DNA from: Deinococcus depolymerans
GTDB lineage: Bacteria; Deinococcota; Deinococci; Deinococcales; Deinococcaceae
Assembly (NCBI RefSeq): GCF_039522025.1
Contig: NZ_BAAADB010000003.1
Location: forward strand, 132,179 to 196,178
Direction of reading: 5' to 3'
Length of the DNA stretch: 64,000 nt
In this document: piece after piece, positions 9,211-18,521 of the stretch
How positions within the stretch are numbered: position 1 is the first letter of the stretch
Layout of the letters: the number at the start of each line of letters is the position of its first letter
The notes under the pieces: model-generated
Database searches by the model: none
What the model saw: the letters and a program-made list of their open reading frames with translations, nothing else
What the model was told of the DNA's origin: nothing
Made by a program: the position numbers and the translations under genes

Positions 9211-9270
9211 CCCTCACCCTTCCGGCGCTGTGCGACTCCTTCTCCCCACGGGAGAGGGCTGGGGTGAGGG
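9211..9270. repeat. interspersed hairpin element (CCCTCACCC...GGGTGAGGG)
   Basis: Outer arms CCCTCACCC (9211-9219) and GGGTGAGGG (9262-9270) enclose an inner CTTCTCCCC/GGGAGAGG stem. The same module recurs inside the element at 51915-52061. The rest of the 398-bp gap 9012-9409 holds only this element and MITE copy B. Confidence 0.7.
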
Positions 9271-9276
9271 AATTCA

Positions 9277-9409
9277 TACGGACTCCGATTGAATAGCCTA
9301 CAAAGCCGTTCAATCCGGGCGAAGCGAGTGGGAGAAACCCGGGTTCCGGACGTGGAGTTAACAGATCGGTGGTGTTCCGATCTGTTAACGAAACAAACGG
9401 CAGTCCGTA
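9277..9409 (+). mobile_element. TNA-flanked MITE, copy B (133 bp)
   Basis: Begins TACGGACTCC, ends AGTCCGTA, flanked by TCA at 9274-9276 and 9410-9412. The right TCA is the complement of the TGA stop codon of the SDR gene. Left hairpin GATTGAATAGCC and right hairpin ACAGATCGG...CCGATCTGT are clear. Confidence 0.88.
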
Positions 9410-10222
9410 TCAGCCCTCGGCGGGCACGTCCGGGAAGTTGCTGAGGGGGAAGGTGTCCACGTTCGCGCTGCGCTGCTGCACGAGCACCCCGCCGTCCACG
9501 ACCACGAACTGCCCCGTCACGTACGCCGCGTCGTCCGACGCGAGGAACGCCGCCGCGCCCGTCATGTCCTCGGCCGTGCCGTAACGGCCCAGCGGCACGG
9601 TCTTCTCCCGCTGCGCGAGATCCTCGCCCGAGAGCCCGTAGGTGTTGATGAAGCCCGGTGTGATCCCGTTCACCCGCACCCCGTACGGCGCCATGTCCAG
9701 CGCCAGCGCCCGCGTGAACGCCTCCACGCCGCCCTTCGCCGCGTCGTACGACGTGAAGCCCCGGTGCGAGCGGGTCGCGCCGCCACTCGACACGTTCAGG
9801 ATCACGCCGCGCCGCCGCGCCGCCATGCCCCGCGCCGCCCGGTGGCTGCACAGGAACACACTCTTCAGGTTCACGCGCAGGAACAGGTCCCACCACGCCT
9901 CGTCCGCATCCAGGAAGTGCCGCTGGTCACTCGTCAGCGCCGCGTTGTTCACGAGCACGTCCACCGGCCCCAGTTCTGCCTCGGTCGCCGCGAAGATCGC
10001 CTCCACGCCGCCCAACACGCTCACGTCGCCCGGCACGCTCAGCGCCCGCGCGCCCGCCGCCGTCAGGGCGTCCACGACCGCCTGCGCCGCCGCCGCGTTC
10101 ACGTCGTTCACCGCGACCCGCGCCCCCTCTGCGGCATACCGGTGCGCCAGGGCCGCGCCGATGCCACCCCCCGCCCCCGTGATGAGCACCGTCTTCCCCG
10201 TGAACCGCTGCAAAGTCGTCAT
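9410..10222 (-). CDS. SDR family NAD(P)-dependent oxidoreductase
   Basis: 270 residues, classical short-chain dehydrogenase. Rossmann motif TGAGGGIG (15-22), NNAAL around residue 90, catalytic Ser in LNVSSGG and Tyr-Lys in SYDAAKGG, then the C-terminal VVVDGG. Acts on an alcohol/ketone pair; substrate unknown. Arrangement NDVNAAA after the second strand has Asp, favouring NAD(H). The ATG follows TACCCT by seven bases, so the mRNA is leaderless. Its stop codon is the target-site duplication of MITE copy B. Confidence 0.95.
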   Translation of the reverse strand: MTTLQRFTGKTVLITGAGGGIGAALAHRYAAEGARVAVNDVNAAAAQAVVDALTAAGARALSVPGDVSVLGGVEAIFAATEAELGPVDVLVNNAALTSDQRHFLDADEAWWDLFLRVNLKSVFLCSHRAARGMAARRRGVILNVSSGGATRSHRGFTSYDAAKGGVEAFTRALALDMAPYGVRVNGITPGFINTYGLSGEDLAQREKTVPLGRYGTAEDMTGAAAFLASDDAAYVTGQFVVVDGGVLVQQRSANVDTFPLSNFPDVPAEG

Positions 10223-10229
10223 GACGCAC

Positions 10230-10235
10230 AGGGTA
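10230..10235 (-). promoter_or_regulatory. leaderless -10 (TACCCT) for the SDR gene
   Basis: TACCCT on the minus strand ends seven bases before the SDR ATG. Confidence 0.55.
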
Positions 10236-10261
10236 CGGCAGGGGAGAGGACGTCATGAAGA

Positions 10262-10290
10262 CCGCCCCCTGCCAGATCGGAAGGGGGCGG
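10262..10290 (-). terminator. terminator of the zinc uptake operon
   Basis: Arms CCGCCCCCT and AGGGGGCGG, 11-base loop, followed on the minus strand by TCTTC. It lies just past the znuB-like stop codon. Confidence 0.7.
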
Positions 10291-10312
10291 CGTTGTGGGC
10301 AGGAGGTGCCGG

Positions 10313-11122
10313 TCACTCCCGCCTGCGGAACGCCAGTGCCAGCAGGAAGATGGCGGTGTTCACGAGCACGATGGTCGCGCCGGGGGCGGTGTCCTGGTAG
10401 TAGCTGAGGTACAGCCCCGTCACGCCGCCGACGGTGCCGAGCGCGGCGGCGAGGAGCATCATCTTCCTGAGGCTGCGGGCGAGGAGGCGCGCGGCGGCGC
10501 TGGACGTGATCAGCAGGCTGACGCTGAGGGTCGTCCCGACGAGCTGCACGGTCAGGACGACGACGAGGCCGATCAGGATCAGCAGCAGGCTTTCGAGGCG
10601 GCGCACGGGGAGGCCGACGGCGCGCGCCTCGGTGGGGTCGAAGGACGCGAGCAGCAGTTCCTTCTGGATGGCGGTGAGGATGCCCCCGACGACGACGGTG
10701 ACGGCCAGCGCACCCCACAGGTCGGCGGGGGTGACGCCGAGGGGGTTGCCGATCAGGAAGTTGCTGAGGTCGGTGGTGAAGGTCGGGGCGCGCGACAGCA
10801 TGACGATGCCGAGGGCGAACATGCCGACGAACACGATGCCGATGGCGCTGTCCTGCTTCAGGCCGCTGCGCCGCCCGATCGCGCCGATGCCGAGTGCGGT
10901 GAGGACGGCGGCGATGAGCGCCCCGACGAGCAGGTTGCCTTTCATGAGGAACGCGCCGACGATGCCGGGGAACACGGCGTGGCTCATGGCGTCCCCGATG
11001 TAGCTCAGGCCGCGCAGCACCACCCACGCGCCGACGAGGGCGCACAGGACGCTGACGAGGACCACGGCCAGCAGGGCGCGGGTGAAGAAGTCGAATTGCA
11101 GGGGGTCGGTCAGCAGGTGCAA
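10313..11122 (-). CDS. znuB: metal (zinc/manganese) ABC transporter permease
   Basis: 269 residues, about eight transmembrane helices, ABC-3 family. Motifs include [16 protein letters not shown] near residue 45 and [18 protein letters not shown] on the cytosolic EAA-like loop. It forms the membrane channel with the ATPase (11199-11921) and binding protein (12026-12952). The zinc rather than manganese assignment rests on the neighbouring COG0523 GTPase and L28 paralogue. Last gene of the operon, followed by a terminator. Confidence 0.88.
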   Translation of the reverse strand: MHLLTDPLQFDFFTRALLAVVLVSVLCALVGAWVVLRGLSYIGDAMSHAVFPGIVGAFLMKGNLLVGALIAAVLTALGIGAIGRRSGLKQDSAIGIVFVGMFALGIVMLSRAPTFTTDLSNFLIGNPLGVTPADLWGALAVTVVVGGILTAIQKELLLASFDPTEARAVGLPVRRLESLLLILIGLVVVLTVQLVGTTLSVSLLITSSAAARLLARSLRKMMLLAAALGTVGGVTGLYLSYYQDTAPGATIVLVNTAIFLLALAFRRRE

Positions 11123-11198
11123 GGGAAGCCTCGGAGGTGCGGGAGGGTGGTCAGGCCGGGTGTGTCATCCATCATCTTTCAACCATCACCCATCGACC

Positions 11199-11921
11199 TC
11201 ACGCCTCGGCGTGAGTATGGCCCAGGAAGCTGGTGCTGAACGTCGCCTCGATGTTCTGCGTGGTGTACACCTGCTCGGGCGTGCCGTCCGCGATCACGCG
11301 GCGGTTCACGAGCACGAGGTGGTCGCACCAGCGCCGCGCCTGTTCGAGGTCATGCGTGACCATCACGACCGCGCGGCCCCTGTCGGCCTGCCGCCGCAGG
11401 AGGGCCATCAGGGTTTCCTGCGTGGCGGCGTCCACGCCGGTCAGGGGTTCGTCCAGCAGCAGCAGGTGGCCCTGACGGGCCAGCATGCGGGCCAGCAGGA
11501 CCCGTTGCCGCTGCCCGCCGGACAGCGCGCCGATGTGCCGGTGCCGCAGGTCGAACACGCCGGTTTCCTTCAGGGCGTCCTCCACGATCTGACGGTCCTG
11601 CTTGCCCGGCCAGCGCAGCCAGCCCAGGCGGCCGGTGCGGCCCATCATGGCGACGTCCCAGACGGTCACGGGAAAGGCCCAGTCGAGCGTCTGCTGCTGC
11701 GGCACGTAGCTGATGCACGAGCGGGCGCTGTGGCCCTCGTCGAAGCGCACGGCGTCCGCGTGGTCCGGCAGCAGGCCCACCAGGGTTTTCAGGAGGGTGC
11801 TCTTGCCCGCGCCGTTCGGGCCGATGATCGCGCTGAACGTTCCAGACTCGAAGCGGACGCTGGCGTTCTCCAGCGCCGTCTGCGGGCCGTATTTGACTGT
11901 CAGGTTCTCGACGCCCAGCAT
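11199..11921 (-). CDS. znuC: metal ABC transporter ATP-binding protein
   Basis: 240 residues. Walker [11 protein letters not shown]-loop [13 protein letters not shown], signature LSGGQRQR, Walker B LLLLDEP, and switch His in [11 protein letters not shown] at 11921 is chosen because [12 protein letters not shown] is the expected first strand and because TATGCT (11928-11933) ends six bases upstream: an internal leaderless promoter within the operon. It hydrolyses ATP to power metal import with the adjacent permease. Confidence 0.92.
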   Translation of the reverse strand: MLGVENLTVKYGPQTALENASVRFESGTFSAIIGPNGAGKSTLLKTLVGLLPDHADAVRFDEGHSARSCISYVPQQQTLDWAFPVTVWDVAMMGRTGRLGWLRWPGKQDRQIVEDALKETGVFDLRHRHIGALSGGQRQRVLLARMLARQGHLLLLDEPLTGVDAATQETLMALLRRQADRGRAVVMVTHDLEQARRWCDHLVLVNRRVIADGTPEQVYTTQNIEATFSTSFLGHTHAEA

Positions 11922-11927
11922 CAGACC

Positions 11928-11933
11928 AGCATA
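11928..11933 (-). promoter_or_regulatory. leaderless -10 (TATGCT) for the ATPase gene
   Basis: TATGCT ends six bases before the znuC-like ATG; the gap to the upstream gene is about 105 bp, so this gives the last two genes their own promoter. Confidence 0.6.
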
Positions 11934-12025
11934 CCTCCCCGCGCGGTGATGTTGCGAGTGCAGAATCAAAAGCGGGAGCGGGTGGAGGCGTCCTGCGCGT
12001 CCCCACCCGCCGCCGTCTGTGACGG

Positions 12026-12952
12026 TCAGCCCTTCAGTGCTTTCACCATGATGTCCACGTTCGTCCGGAACGCCTTGAGGTACGTCTCGCCGCCGCTGCC
12101 CTTGGGTCCCAGGGCGTCGGTGTACAGCGCGGGGGCGATGCGGGCGCCGGTCTCGCGGGCGAGCGTCCGGGCGAGGCGGACGTTGACGGTGTTCTCGGTG
12201 AAGATGGTGCTCACCCCGGCCTTCTTCATGGTCTGGCTCAGCACGGCGAGTTCGCGGGCGCTGGGTTCCCGTTCGGTGCTCAGGCCCGGAATGACCGCCC
12301 CGATCAGGCGCAGCCCGTACCGCTCGGCGAGGTAGTGCAGGCTGTCGTGGTTCGTCACGAGGACGCGCCGCGCGGCGGGCACCGTGGCGAACTGCTCCTT
12401 CGCGTAGGCGTCGGCGGCGCTGATGGCTTTCAGGTGGGCGGCGGCGTTGTTCGCGTACGTGGCCTTCCCGGCGGGGTCGAGGCGGGTCAGGGCCGCCTGG
12501 GCGTTCTTCACGTACCCGGCGGCCAGGGTGGCGTCCCACCACGCGTGCGGGTCGAGTGCGCCGTGGTTGTCGTGCGCGTCGTGCCCGGCTTGCGCGTGGT
12601 CCTCGCCTTCCCCGGCGGGGTGCAGCTTCAGACCCGCCGTGAGTTCCTGCACCGGCACCTTGGGTGCGCTGGCTTTCAGTCGGGGCAGCCAGGGTTCCAG
12701 GCCCGCGCCGTTCGCGAACAGGGTGCGGCTGCGGGCGAGGTCGCGGATGGCGCCGGTGCTGGGCTGGAAGGTGTGGGTGTCCCCGCCGGGCGGCACGATG
12801 ACGTTCACGCTGACGCGGGTGCCGCCGACGGCCTTCACGAAGTCCGCGATGATCGTGGTGGTGGCGCTGACCTGCAGGGGCGCGGCCTGCGCCGTGGGCG
12901 CGGCGCACGCGGCGAGCAGCAGCGTGGGCAGGAGGAGGTGGGGGCGCGTCAC
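12026..12952 (-). CDS. znuA: zinc ABC transporter substrate-binding lipoprotein
   Basis: 308 residues. GTG start at 12952 overlaps the stop of the L28 gene (GTGA), suggesting translational coupling. Signal peptide [16 protein letters not shown] with a lipobox Cys anchors it to the membrane. Cluster A-I fold metal-binding features: HTFQPS, a His-rich loop ([20 protein letters not shown]), DPHAWWD and [10 protein letters not shown]. The His-rich loop is typical of ZnuA. Delivers zinc to the permease downstream. Confidence 0.92.
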   Translation of the reverse strand: MTRPHLLLPTLLLAACAAPTAQAAPLQVSATTTIIADFVKAVGGTRVSVNVIVPPGGDTHTFQPSTGAIRDLARSRTLFANGAGLEPWLPRLKASAPKVPVQELTAGLKLHPAGEGEDHAQAGHDAHDNHGALDPHAWWDATLAAGYVKNAQAALTRLDPAGKATYANNAAAHLKAISAADAYAKEQFATVPAARRVLVTNHDSLHYLAERYGLRLIGAVIPGLSTEREPSARELAVLSQTMKKAGVSTIFTENTVNVRLARTLARETGARIAPALYTDALGPKGSGGETYLKAFRTNVDIMVKALKG

Positions 12953-13194
12953 AGCAGTTCGATGCCCCGGTACGGGCCGCGGCTGAGGGTGCGCAGGGCG
13001 TTGGCGCTGAGCCAGACGGTCTTCGTGACGCCGCCCTCGCGGATGGCGCGCTTGTGGAGGTTGGCGCGCTGCACGCGTTTGGTCACGCCGGTGACCTTGC
13101 GGCCCACGCCGCCCTGTGCGCGGGCCTTGCCGCGCCGGGTGACGCTGTTCACCACGAGGTTCTTCTTGCCGGTCAGGTAGCACTCACGACTCAT
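12949..13194 (-). CDS. rpmB: 50S ribosomal protein L28, one-cysteine form
   Basis: 81 residues matching bL28 ([15 protein letters not shown], then [12 protein letters not shown] and [12 protein letters not shown]). Only one cysteine (Cys5) is present, so the paired zinc-binding cysteines of C+ L28 are missing. Its place between a COG0523 GTPase and ZnuA fits the known theme of zinc-independent ribosomal paralogues in Zur regulons, where they spare zinc. Whether this is the only L28 of the genome cannot be told from the window. Good AAGGAG precedes the ATG. Confidence 0.93.
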   Translation of the reverse strand: MSRECYLTGKKNLVVNSVTRRGKARAQGGVGRKVTGVTKRVQRANLHKRAIREGGVTKTVWLSANALRTLSRGPYRGIELL

Positions 13195-13261
13195 ATTGAT
13201 TTCTCCTTATCACAACTGGGGGTGGGGGGAAGGTTCACCGGCGCACGTTCCGCCGGTCCGG

Positions 13262-14317
<1,056 letters not shown>

Positions 14318-14321
14318 ATCC

Positions 14322-14343
14322 TGATAACGATATTCTATTATCA
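14322..14343. promoter_or_regulatory. palindromic operator, candidate Zur site
   Basis: TGATAA-N10-TTATCA, in a 40-bp AT-rich patch in otherwise GC-rich DNA. A second overlapping palindrome ATTAT-CA-ATAAT spans 14337-14348. It sits between the divergent starts at 14317 and 14349 and overlaps the likely -10 of the rightward gene (TATTAT, 14336-14341). Sequence resembles Fur-superfamily sites in base composition and dyad symmetry; Zur is inferred from the genes controlled. Confidence 0.6.
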
Positions 14344-14348
14344 ATAAT

Positions 14349-14870
14349 ATGACAAGGTTCCACACCCTCCGACGCTGCCCGCTGACCGCCCAGTTCTGGT
14401 TCCTGGGCCTCGATGCCCGTCAGGGCGACCTGACCCTGCGCGGCTTTCGCAAGCGCCCCAGCCCGCAGGGCAGCAGCCTGTACACCCTGGAGGGCCTGAC
14501 CCTGCACTCTGCTGGCCTGACCCTGCTGCTGCCCGGCGAGCCGCTGCAGTTCAACCGCCGTACCCAGACCTTCACGCGCGGTGGGCGCACCGTGCCCGCA
14601 CAGCAGGGCCGCCTGCACCTGCGCGCCGCGCTGCACGCCCACGAGGCCTGGATCGCCGCCCGCCACGGCCCCGCCTACCGCGAGGCACTGGTACGCCTGC
14701 ACCGCCCGCCACGCCCGGTGATGGGCGCGCTGGAGCCCTGGCGGGCCTACCTGTGCGGCGGCCCTGTGGACGGGGCGGAGCTGAATCCCGCGCTGCCGCG
14801 ACTGACGGGCAGCCGGGTGGCTGGTCCCGCCGCCCATCTCCCCCCCAGATCGGCCCACCCGATGCTTTAA
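14349..14870 (+). CDS. hypothetical protein divergent from the zinc operon
   Basis: 173 residues, no recognised family. It begins [20 protein letters not shown], is rich in Arg, Leu and His, with [20 protein letters not shown] in the middle and [13 protein letters not shown] near the end. The ATG is seven bases after TATTAT, so it is leaderless, and its promoter overlaps the operator of the zinc operon. Co-regulation with zinc uptake is therefore likely; a cellular role cannot be stated. Confidence 0.65.
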   Translation: MTRFHTLRRCPLTAQFWFLGLDARQGDLTLRGFRKRPSPQGSSLYTLEGLTLHSAGLTLLLPGEPLQFNRRTQTFTRGGRTVPAQQGRLHLRAALHAHEAWIAARHGPAYREALVRLHRPPRPVMGALEPWRAYLCGGPVDGAELNPALPRLTGSRVAGPAAHLPPRSAHPML

Positions 14871-14915
14871 AAAGTAAAGTGTGCGTGGCTGACCATCCGC
14901 AAAGGTGCCCGGTGG

Positions 14916-14921
14916 TACGCT
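14916..14921 (+). promoter_or_regulatory. leaderless -10 (TACGCT) for trxB
   Basis: TACGCT ends six bases before the trxB ATG at 14928. Confidence 0.65.
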
Positions 14922-14927
14922 TCACCC

Positions 14928-15911
14928 ATGACGGGCAACACTCCCAGCACCCAGCACTACGACGTGGTCATCGTCGGCGGCGGCCCCGCCGGACTGACCG
15001 CCGCCATCTACACGGGCCGCGCCAGCCTCAGCACCCTGATCCTCGAAAAGGGCCTGCCCGGCGGCCAGATCGCCCAGACGGAAGAAGTCGAGAACTACCC
15101 CGGCTTCCCCGAACCCATCAGCGGCATGGAACTCGCCAGCCGCATGCAGCAGCAGGCCGAGAAGTTCGGCGGCAAGATCGAGATGGACGAGGTCCAGAGC
15201 ATCGTCCGCGCAGGCGACGACCGTGAACACGCCTACCCCTTCACCGTCACCGGCTACAGCGGCACCTACCACGCCAAGGCCGTGATCCTCGCCACCGGCG
15301 CCAACCCCAAACGCCTGGGCGTCCCCGGCGAGCAGGACTTCTGGGGCCGCGGCGTCAGCACCTGCGCCACCTGCGACGGGTTCTTCTACCGCGGCAAGAA
15401 GGTCGTCGTGATCGGCGGAGGCGACGCCGCCGTCGAGGAAGGCCTGTTCCTGACCAAATTCGCGGACGAGGTCACGCTGATCCACCGGCGCGACACGCTG
15501 CGGGCGAACAAGGTCGCGCAGGCCCGCGCGTTCGCGAACCCCAAGATGAAATTCATCTGGGACACCGCGGTCGAGGAAATCAAGGGCGAGGACACCGTGA
15601 CCGGCGTGAAACTCAGGAACCTCAAGACCGGCGAGGAGAGCGACATGAGCACCGACGGCGTGTTCATCTTCATCGGGCACACGCCGAACACCGAGTTCGT
15701 GAAGGACACGGTCAAGCTGCGCCCCGACGGGTACGTGGACGTCACGGACGAGATCTACACCAGCGTGCCGATGCTGTTCGCCGCCGGGGACGTCAGCGAC
15801 TACATCTACCGCCAGCTGGGCACGTCGGTCGGCGCGGGGACGCGCGCCGCCATGAGCGCCGAACGCGCCCTGGCCGCCCTGGAACTCGAAACCGAAACCG
15901 CAGCGGATTAA
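14928..15911 (+). CDS. trxB: thioredoxin-disulfide reductase
   Basis: 327 residues, normal length. FAD-binding [10 protein letters not shown] (17-26), redox pair C146-A-T-C149, NADPH-binding GGGDAAVEE, and the C-terminal FAD motif FAAGDVSD. Transfers electrons from NADPH to thioredoxin in the cytosol, central to thiol redox control and ribonucleotide reduction. Leaderless start at 14928; no apparent operon partner, though the HD protein follows after 65 bp with its own promoter. Confidence 0.96.
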   Translation: MTGNTPSTQHYDVVIVGGGPAGLTAAIYTGRASLSTLILEKGLPGGQIAQTEEVENYPGFPEPISGMELASRMQQQAEKFGGKIEMDEVQSIVRAGDDREHAYPFTVTGYSGTYHAKAVILATGANPKRLGVPGEQDFWGRGVSTCATCDGFFYRGKKVVVIGGGDAAVEEGLFLTKFADEVTLIHRRDTLRANKVAQARAFANPKMKFIWDTAVEEIKGEDTVTGVKLRNLKTGEESDMSTDGVFIFIGHTPNTEFVKDTVKLRPDGYVDVTDEIYTSVPMLFAAGDVSDYIYRQLGTSVGAGTRAAMSAERALAALELETETAAD

Positions 15912-15964
15912 GAACGCCTCAGCCCAGCGGGACGCCCGGCCACCACCGGAGCGTCCCGCTCGCT

Positions 15965-15970
15965 TATGCT
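15965..15970 (+). promoter_or_regulatory. leaderless -10 (TATGCT) for the HD-domain gene
   Basis: TATGCT ends six bases before the ATG at 15977. Confidence 0.65.
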
Positions 15971-15976
15971 CGGCAC

Positions 15977-16492
15977 ATGCCTCACCGCACCTTCATGAGC
16001 CGCCTGCGCCGCAAGGCCAACGGGTACGCGGCCAAGGTGCGCCGCCTCCTGCGCAGCCTGCGCGCCAGCGACGCCCACCCCGACGACCCCTGGGCCCAGA
16101 CCCACCTGACCCCCGAGGAGGCGCGCATCTACCGCGCCATGGACCCCCGCGACCGCGAACACGCCTGCCGCGTCACCCGCCACCTGCTGCGCGACCACCC
16201 CCAGGTGCCCGCCGAACTGATCGCTGCGGCGCTCCTGCACGACTGCGGCAAGAGCCTGCGTCCCTACTGGCTGTGGGAGCGGGTGCTGGTCGGCCTGATC
16301 CCGAACCGCCTGTCCCGGATCCTGCCGCCCGTCGGGGCCATCGGGATCCGCGCGCACCACCCGGAACTCGGGGCCCGCCTGCTGGCCCACGCCGGCGCCC
16401 GGCCCCGCGTGGCGCGACTCGTCGCCCGCCACCACCATCCGGGCGGCGATCCGGACGCCGCGCTGCTGCACCTCTACGACGATCAGGAATAG
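15977..16492 (+). CDS. HD domain-containing protein
   Basis: 171 residues. Metal-binding HD phosphohydrolase pattern: [12 protein letters not shown] (first His near residue 56), [10 protein letters not shown] (HD near residue 80), then [12 protein letters not shown] and VARHHHPGG. The basic N-terminus ([21 protein letters not shown]) may bind nucleic acid. Likely hydrolyses a phosphate ester, nucleotide or cyclic dinucleotide; the substrate cannot be inferred. Leaderless start. Confidence 0.85.
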   Translation: MPHRTFMSRLRRKANGYAAKVRRLLRSLRASDAHPDDPWAQTHLTPEEARIYRAMDPRDREHACRVTRHLLRDHPQVPAELIAAALLHDCGKSLRPYWLWERVLVGLIPNRLSRILPPVGAIGIRAHHPELGARLLAHAGARPRVARLVARHHHPGGDPDAALLHLYDDQE

Positions 16493-16579
16493 GCCGCCCG
16501 GGGCACACGGACAGCGCCGCCTCTCCCAGGTGGGGAAGGCGGCGCCGGTTCAGGAAGTCAGGCTCCCCGGTGCGGATTA

Positions 16580-16713
16580 TATGGACTGCCGTTTGTTTCG
16601 TTCACAGATCGGTGGTGTTCCGATCTGTGAACTCCACGTCCGGAGGGGCGGTTTGCTCCTCCTCGCTTCGCTCGGATTGAACGGCTTACAAAGCCATTCA
16701 ATCGGAGTCCGTA
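16580..16713 (-). mobile_element. TNA-flanked MITE, copy C (134 bp)
   Basis: Flanked by TTA at 16577-16579 and 16714-16716. Left terminus TATGGACTGCC, right terminus GGAGTCCGTA. The right TTA is exactly the complement of the slyD TAA stop codon. Confidence 0.88.
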
Positions 16714-17193
16714 TTACTCGTGGTCGTGCTGGCCGTCGGCGTGCGCGTGACCGTGCTCGAGTTCCTCGGGCGTGGCGTCACGGACAGCCAGGACGGTCAC
16801 GTCGAAGTCCAGGACCATGCCGGCCAGCGGCGGGTTGAAATCAACCTTCACGTTGTCGCCGTCCACGTCCATCACGGTGAAAGGAATGACGCTGCCGTCC
16901 TCGGCCTGCGCGTAGTACGTTTCGCCGACCTCGATGTCATCCTCGAAGTCCTCGCGCGAGAGGCTCTCGACGTTCTCCTCGTCACGCGGGCCGTAGCCGT
17001 CCTCGGGCTGCACCGTCACCTGCAGGCTCTCGCCGGCCCCCTTGCCTTCCAGCGCCGCTTCCAGCCCCGGGATGATGTTGCTGTGCCCGTGCAGGTACAC
17101 CAGCGGCTCACCGGGTTCGCTCTGATCGACGATCTCGCCGTTCACCGTGAGTTTGTAATCGAGTTCAACAACCTTGTCCTGGGTAATGTTCAT
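16714..17193 (-). CDS. slyD: SlyD-type FKBP peptidyl-prolyl isomerase
   Basis: 159 residues. ATG at 17193 preceded by GGAG; the open frame extends upstream but MNITQDKVVELDYKL is the family N-terminus. FKBP core motifs: DQSEPGEPLVYLHGHSNIIPGLE, inserted-in-flap segment with QPEDGYGPRDEENV, and FNPPLAGMVLDFDVTV. The C-terminal tail HGHAHADGQHDHE is His-rich and binds metal in SlyD proteins. Acts as prolyl isomerase and chaperone. A TACACT -10 (17260-17265) lies about 65 bp upstream. Its stop codon coincides with the duplication of MITE copy C. Confidence 0.94.
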   Translation of the reverse strand: MNITQDKVVELDYKLTVNGEIVDQSEPGEPLVYLHGHSNIIPGLEAALEGKGAGESLQVTVQPEDGYGPRDEENVESLSREDFEDDIEVGETYYAQAEDGSVIPFTVMDVDGDNVKVDFNPPLAGMVLDFDVTVLAVRDATPEELEHGHAHADGQHDHE

Positions 17194-17259
17194 GCGGTCT
17201 CCATTTCCCCGTCCGTCCCTGGAGGTCAGGGAACGCCGGACAGGTTCTGCTGCCCAAGG

Positions 17260-17265
17260 AGTGTA
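17260..17265 (-). promoter_or_regulatory. -10 (TACACT) for slyD
   Basis: TACACT on the minus strand, giving a leader of about 60 nt that includes the GGAG Shine-Dalgarno. Confidence 0.45.
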
Positions 17266-17289
17266 CCCTCTCGGCGCGGCCGGCAACCG

Positions 17290-18459
17290 TTACCGCACCC
17301 GGAAAGCCCACCCGACCCGCCCGGCGGACGTGTCGAAATCCACCTGCACCCGGTCCCCCGCCCGCAGCGGCGCGTGGGGCAGCAGCACCCCCGCCCCCTG
17401 CGCCGCGAGGACACCCCGCCCGGCCCGCGTGTCCCCCTCCGACGCCCCCCGGAAGGACCCGGCGCTCAGCAGGCAGGCGGGCGCGGCCCGCCCGTTGACC
17501 TGCAGGGCCGCGCCGCGCACCGTGACGCCCGGCCCCATCAGGAGCGCGATGGGAGCGCCCGCCTCCTTCAGGCCGCAGTGCACCAGCGGGTCCGGCCACT
17601 CGGACGCCGACGCGCCCGCCGGGTCCACCGTCAGGTCCAGGCCCGCCTCCGGGCCGGGGTGGCGCACGGGGTACGGGCCGGCTCCCTGAGCCTGTGCCTG
17701 CCGCGCCTCCAGTCCCCGCCGGACATCCAGCACGGCCGCCGACCGGAACGCCCCGCCCGCATCGTGCGCCTCCCCGAACGCCACGCGGGTCAGGCGCGGG
17801 TCCAGCAGCTGCGGCAGGTGAAACGCGCCCCCCACCCAGTACGACAGCGCCCGCCGCAGGTCACTGTCCGGCTGTGACGACACGAAGTAATGTCCCGGCG
17901 CGCAGGTCTCGCCCGCCGACGAGCGGTGGGGACTGGCGGGGTCCTCGCGGTGCTCGGCGCGGTCGGCCCGCACCAGGTAGCGCGCGTGCGCCGCGCAACC
18001 CGCCTCCCAGTCCGGTTCGGCCTGCACCGCGCCCACGCCCGCCCCGGCCCGCAGGCGGTTCAGCAGGGCCAGCGTCCCGGCGGCCGGCGTCCCCGCCACG
18101 GGTGTTCCTGCAACGGGTGTGGGGGCCGCTGGTTCCGGCGCACGCCCGGGCGGGGCCGGGTCGGGGCGGACAGAAGCGGGTGGCACCGGGGCAGGCAGGC
18201 GGGCAGGGGCAGGTGAGGGTGCCGTCGGCAGGGGTGCCGCCAGCGGGGCAGATGGGGCCGCGCCGGCCGGTGGGGCCCCAGCGGGCGTGGCTGATCCGGG
18301 CGCGGGTGGGCCCGCGCTGGGCTGCTGTCCAGGCATCCGCTGTCCGGGCAGCCACCCGGCCGCCCGCAGGCCCGCCCACGCCAGCGCCAGCAGCGCCAGC
18401 AGCCAGATCAGCGCCCACGCGGCCCGCCGCGCCGCCCACCGCCAGGAAAAACCGTCCAT
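17290..18459 (-). CDS. membrane-anchored CAP (SCP/PR1) domain protein
   Basis: 389 residues. One transmembrane segment at residues 12-34 (AAWALIWLLALLALAWAGLR), then a Pro/Ala-rich linker to about residue 130 including VAGTPVAGTPAAGT. The CAP domain spans about 130-255 (LLNRLRAGAGVGAVQ, CAAHARYLVRAD, GETCAPGHYFVSS, RRALSYWVGGAFHLPQLLDP). The C-terminal ~130 residues look beta-rich. CAP proteins are extracellular with diverse ligand or protease roles. TACCAT nine bases upstream is its likely -10. Divergent from moeA. Confidence 0.8.
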   Translation of the reverse strand: MDGFSWRWAARRAAWALIWLLALLALAWAGLRAAGWLPGQRMPGQQPSAGPPAPGSATPAGAPPAGAAPSAPLAAPLPTAPSPAPARLPAPVPPASVRPDPAPPGRAPEPAAPTPVAGTPVAGTPAAGTLALLNRLRAGAGVGAVQAEPDWEAGCAAHARYLVRADRAEHREDPASPHRSSAGETCAPGHYFVSSQPDSDLRRALSYWVGGAFHLPQLLDPRLTRVAFGEAHDAGGAFRSAAVLDVRRGLEARQAQAQGAGPYPVRHPGPEAGLDLTVDPAGASASEWPDPLVHCGLKEAGAPIALLMGPGVTVRGAALQVNGRAAPACLLSAGSFRGASEGDTRAGRGVLAAQGAGVLLPHAPLRAGDRVQVDFDTSAGRVGWAFRVR

Positions 18460-18509
18460 GAATGCCTCATGGTACGGACGCCCGCACGCCCGCAGGCCCG
18501 CCCGACCCC

Positions 18510-18515
18510 TATCCT
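18510..18515 (+). promoter_or_regulatory. leaderless -10 (TATCCT) for moeA
   Basis: TATCCT ends six bases before ATG 18522. This supports 18522 rather than an upstream in-frame ATG at 18462. Confidence 0.65.
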
Positions 18516-18521
18516 GCCTTC

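Noticed and set aside
9114..9296. 60-codon ORF downstream of the ABC-F gene
   Set aside because: It runs through the hairpin element and MITE copy B and has no coding character.
12949..13194. L28 gene as an ordinary ribosomal operon member
   Set aside because: No other ribosomal genes are near; it is embedded and translationally coupled in the zinc operon.
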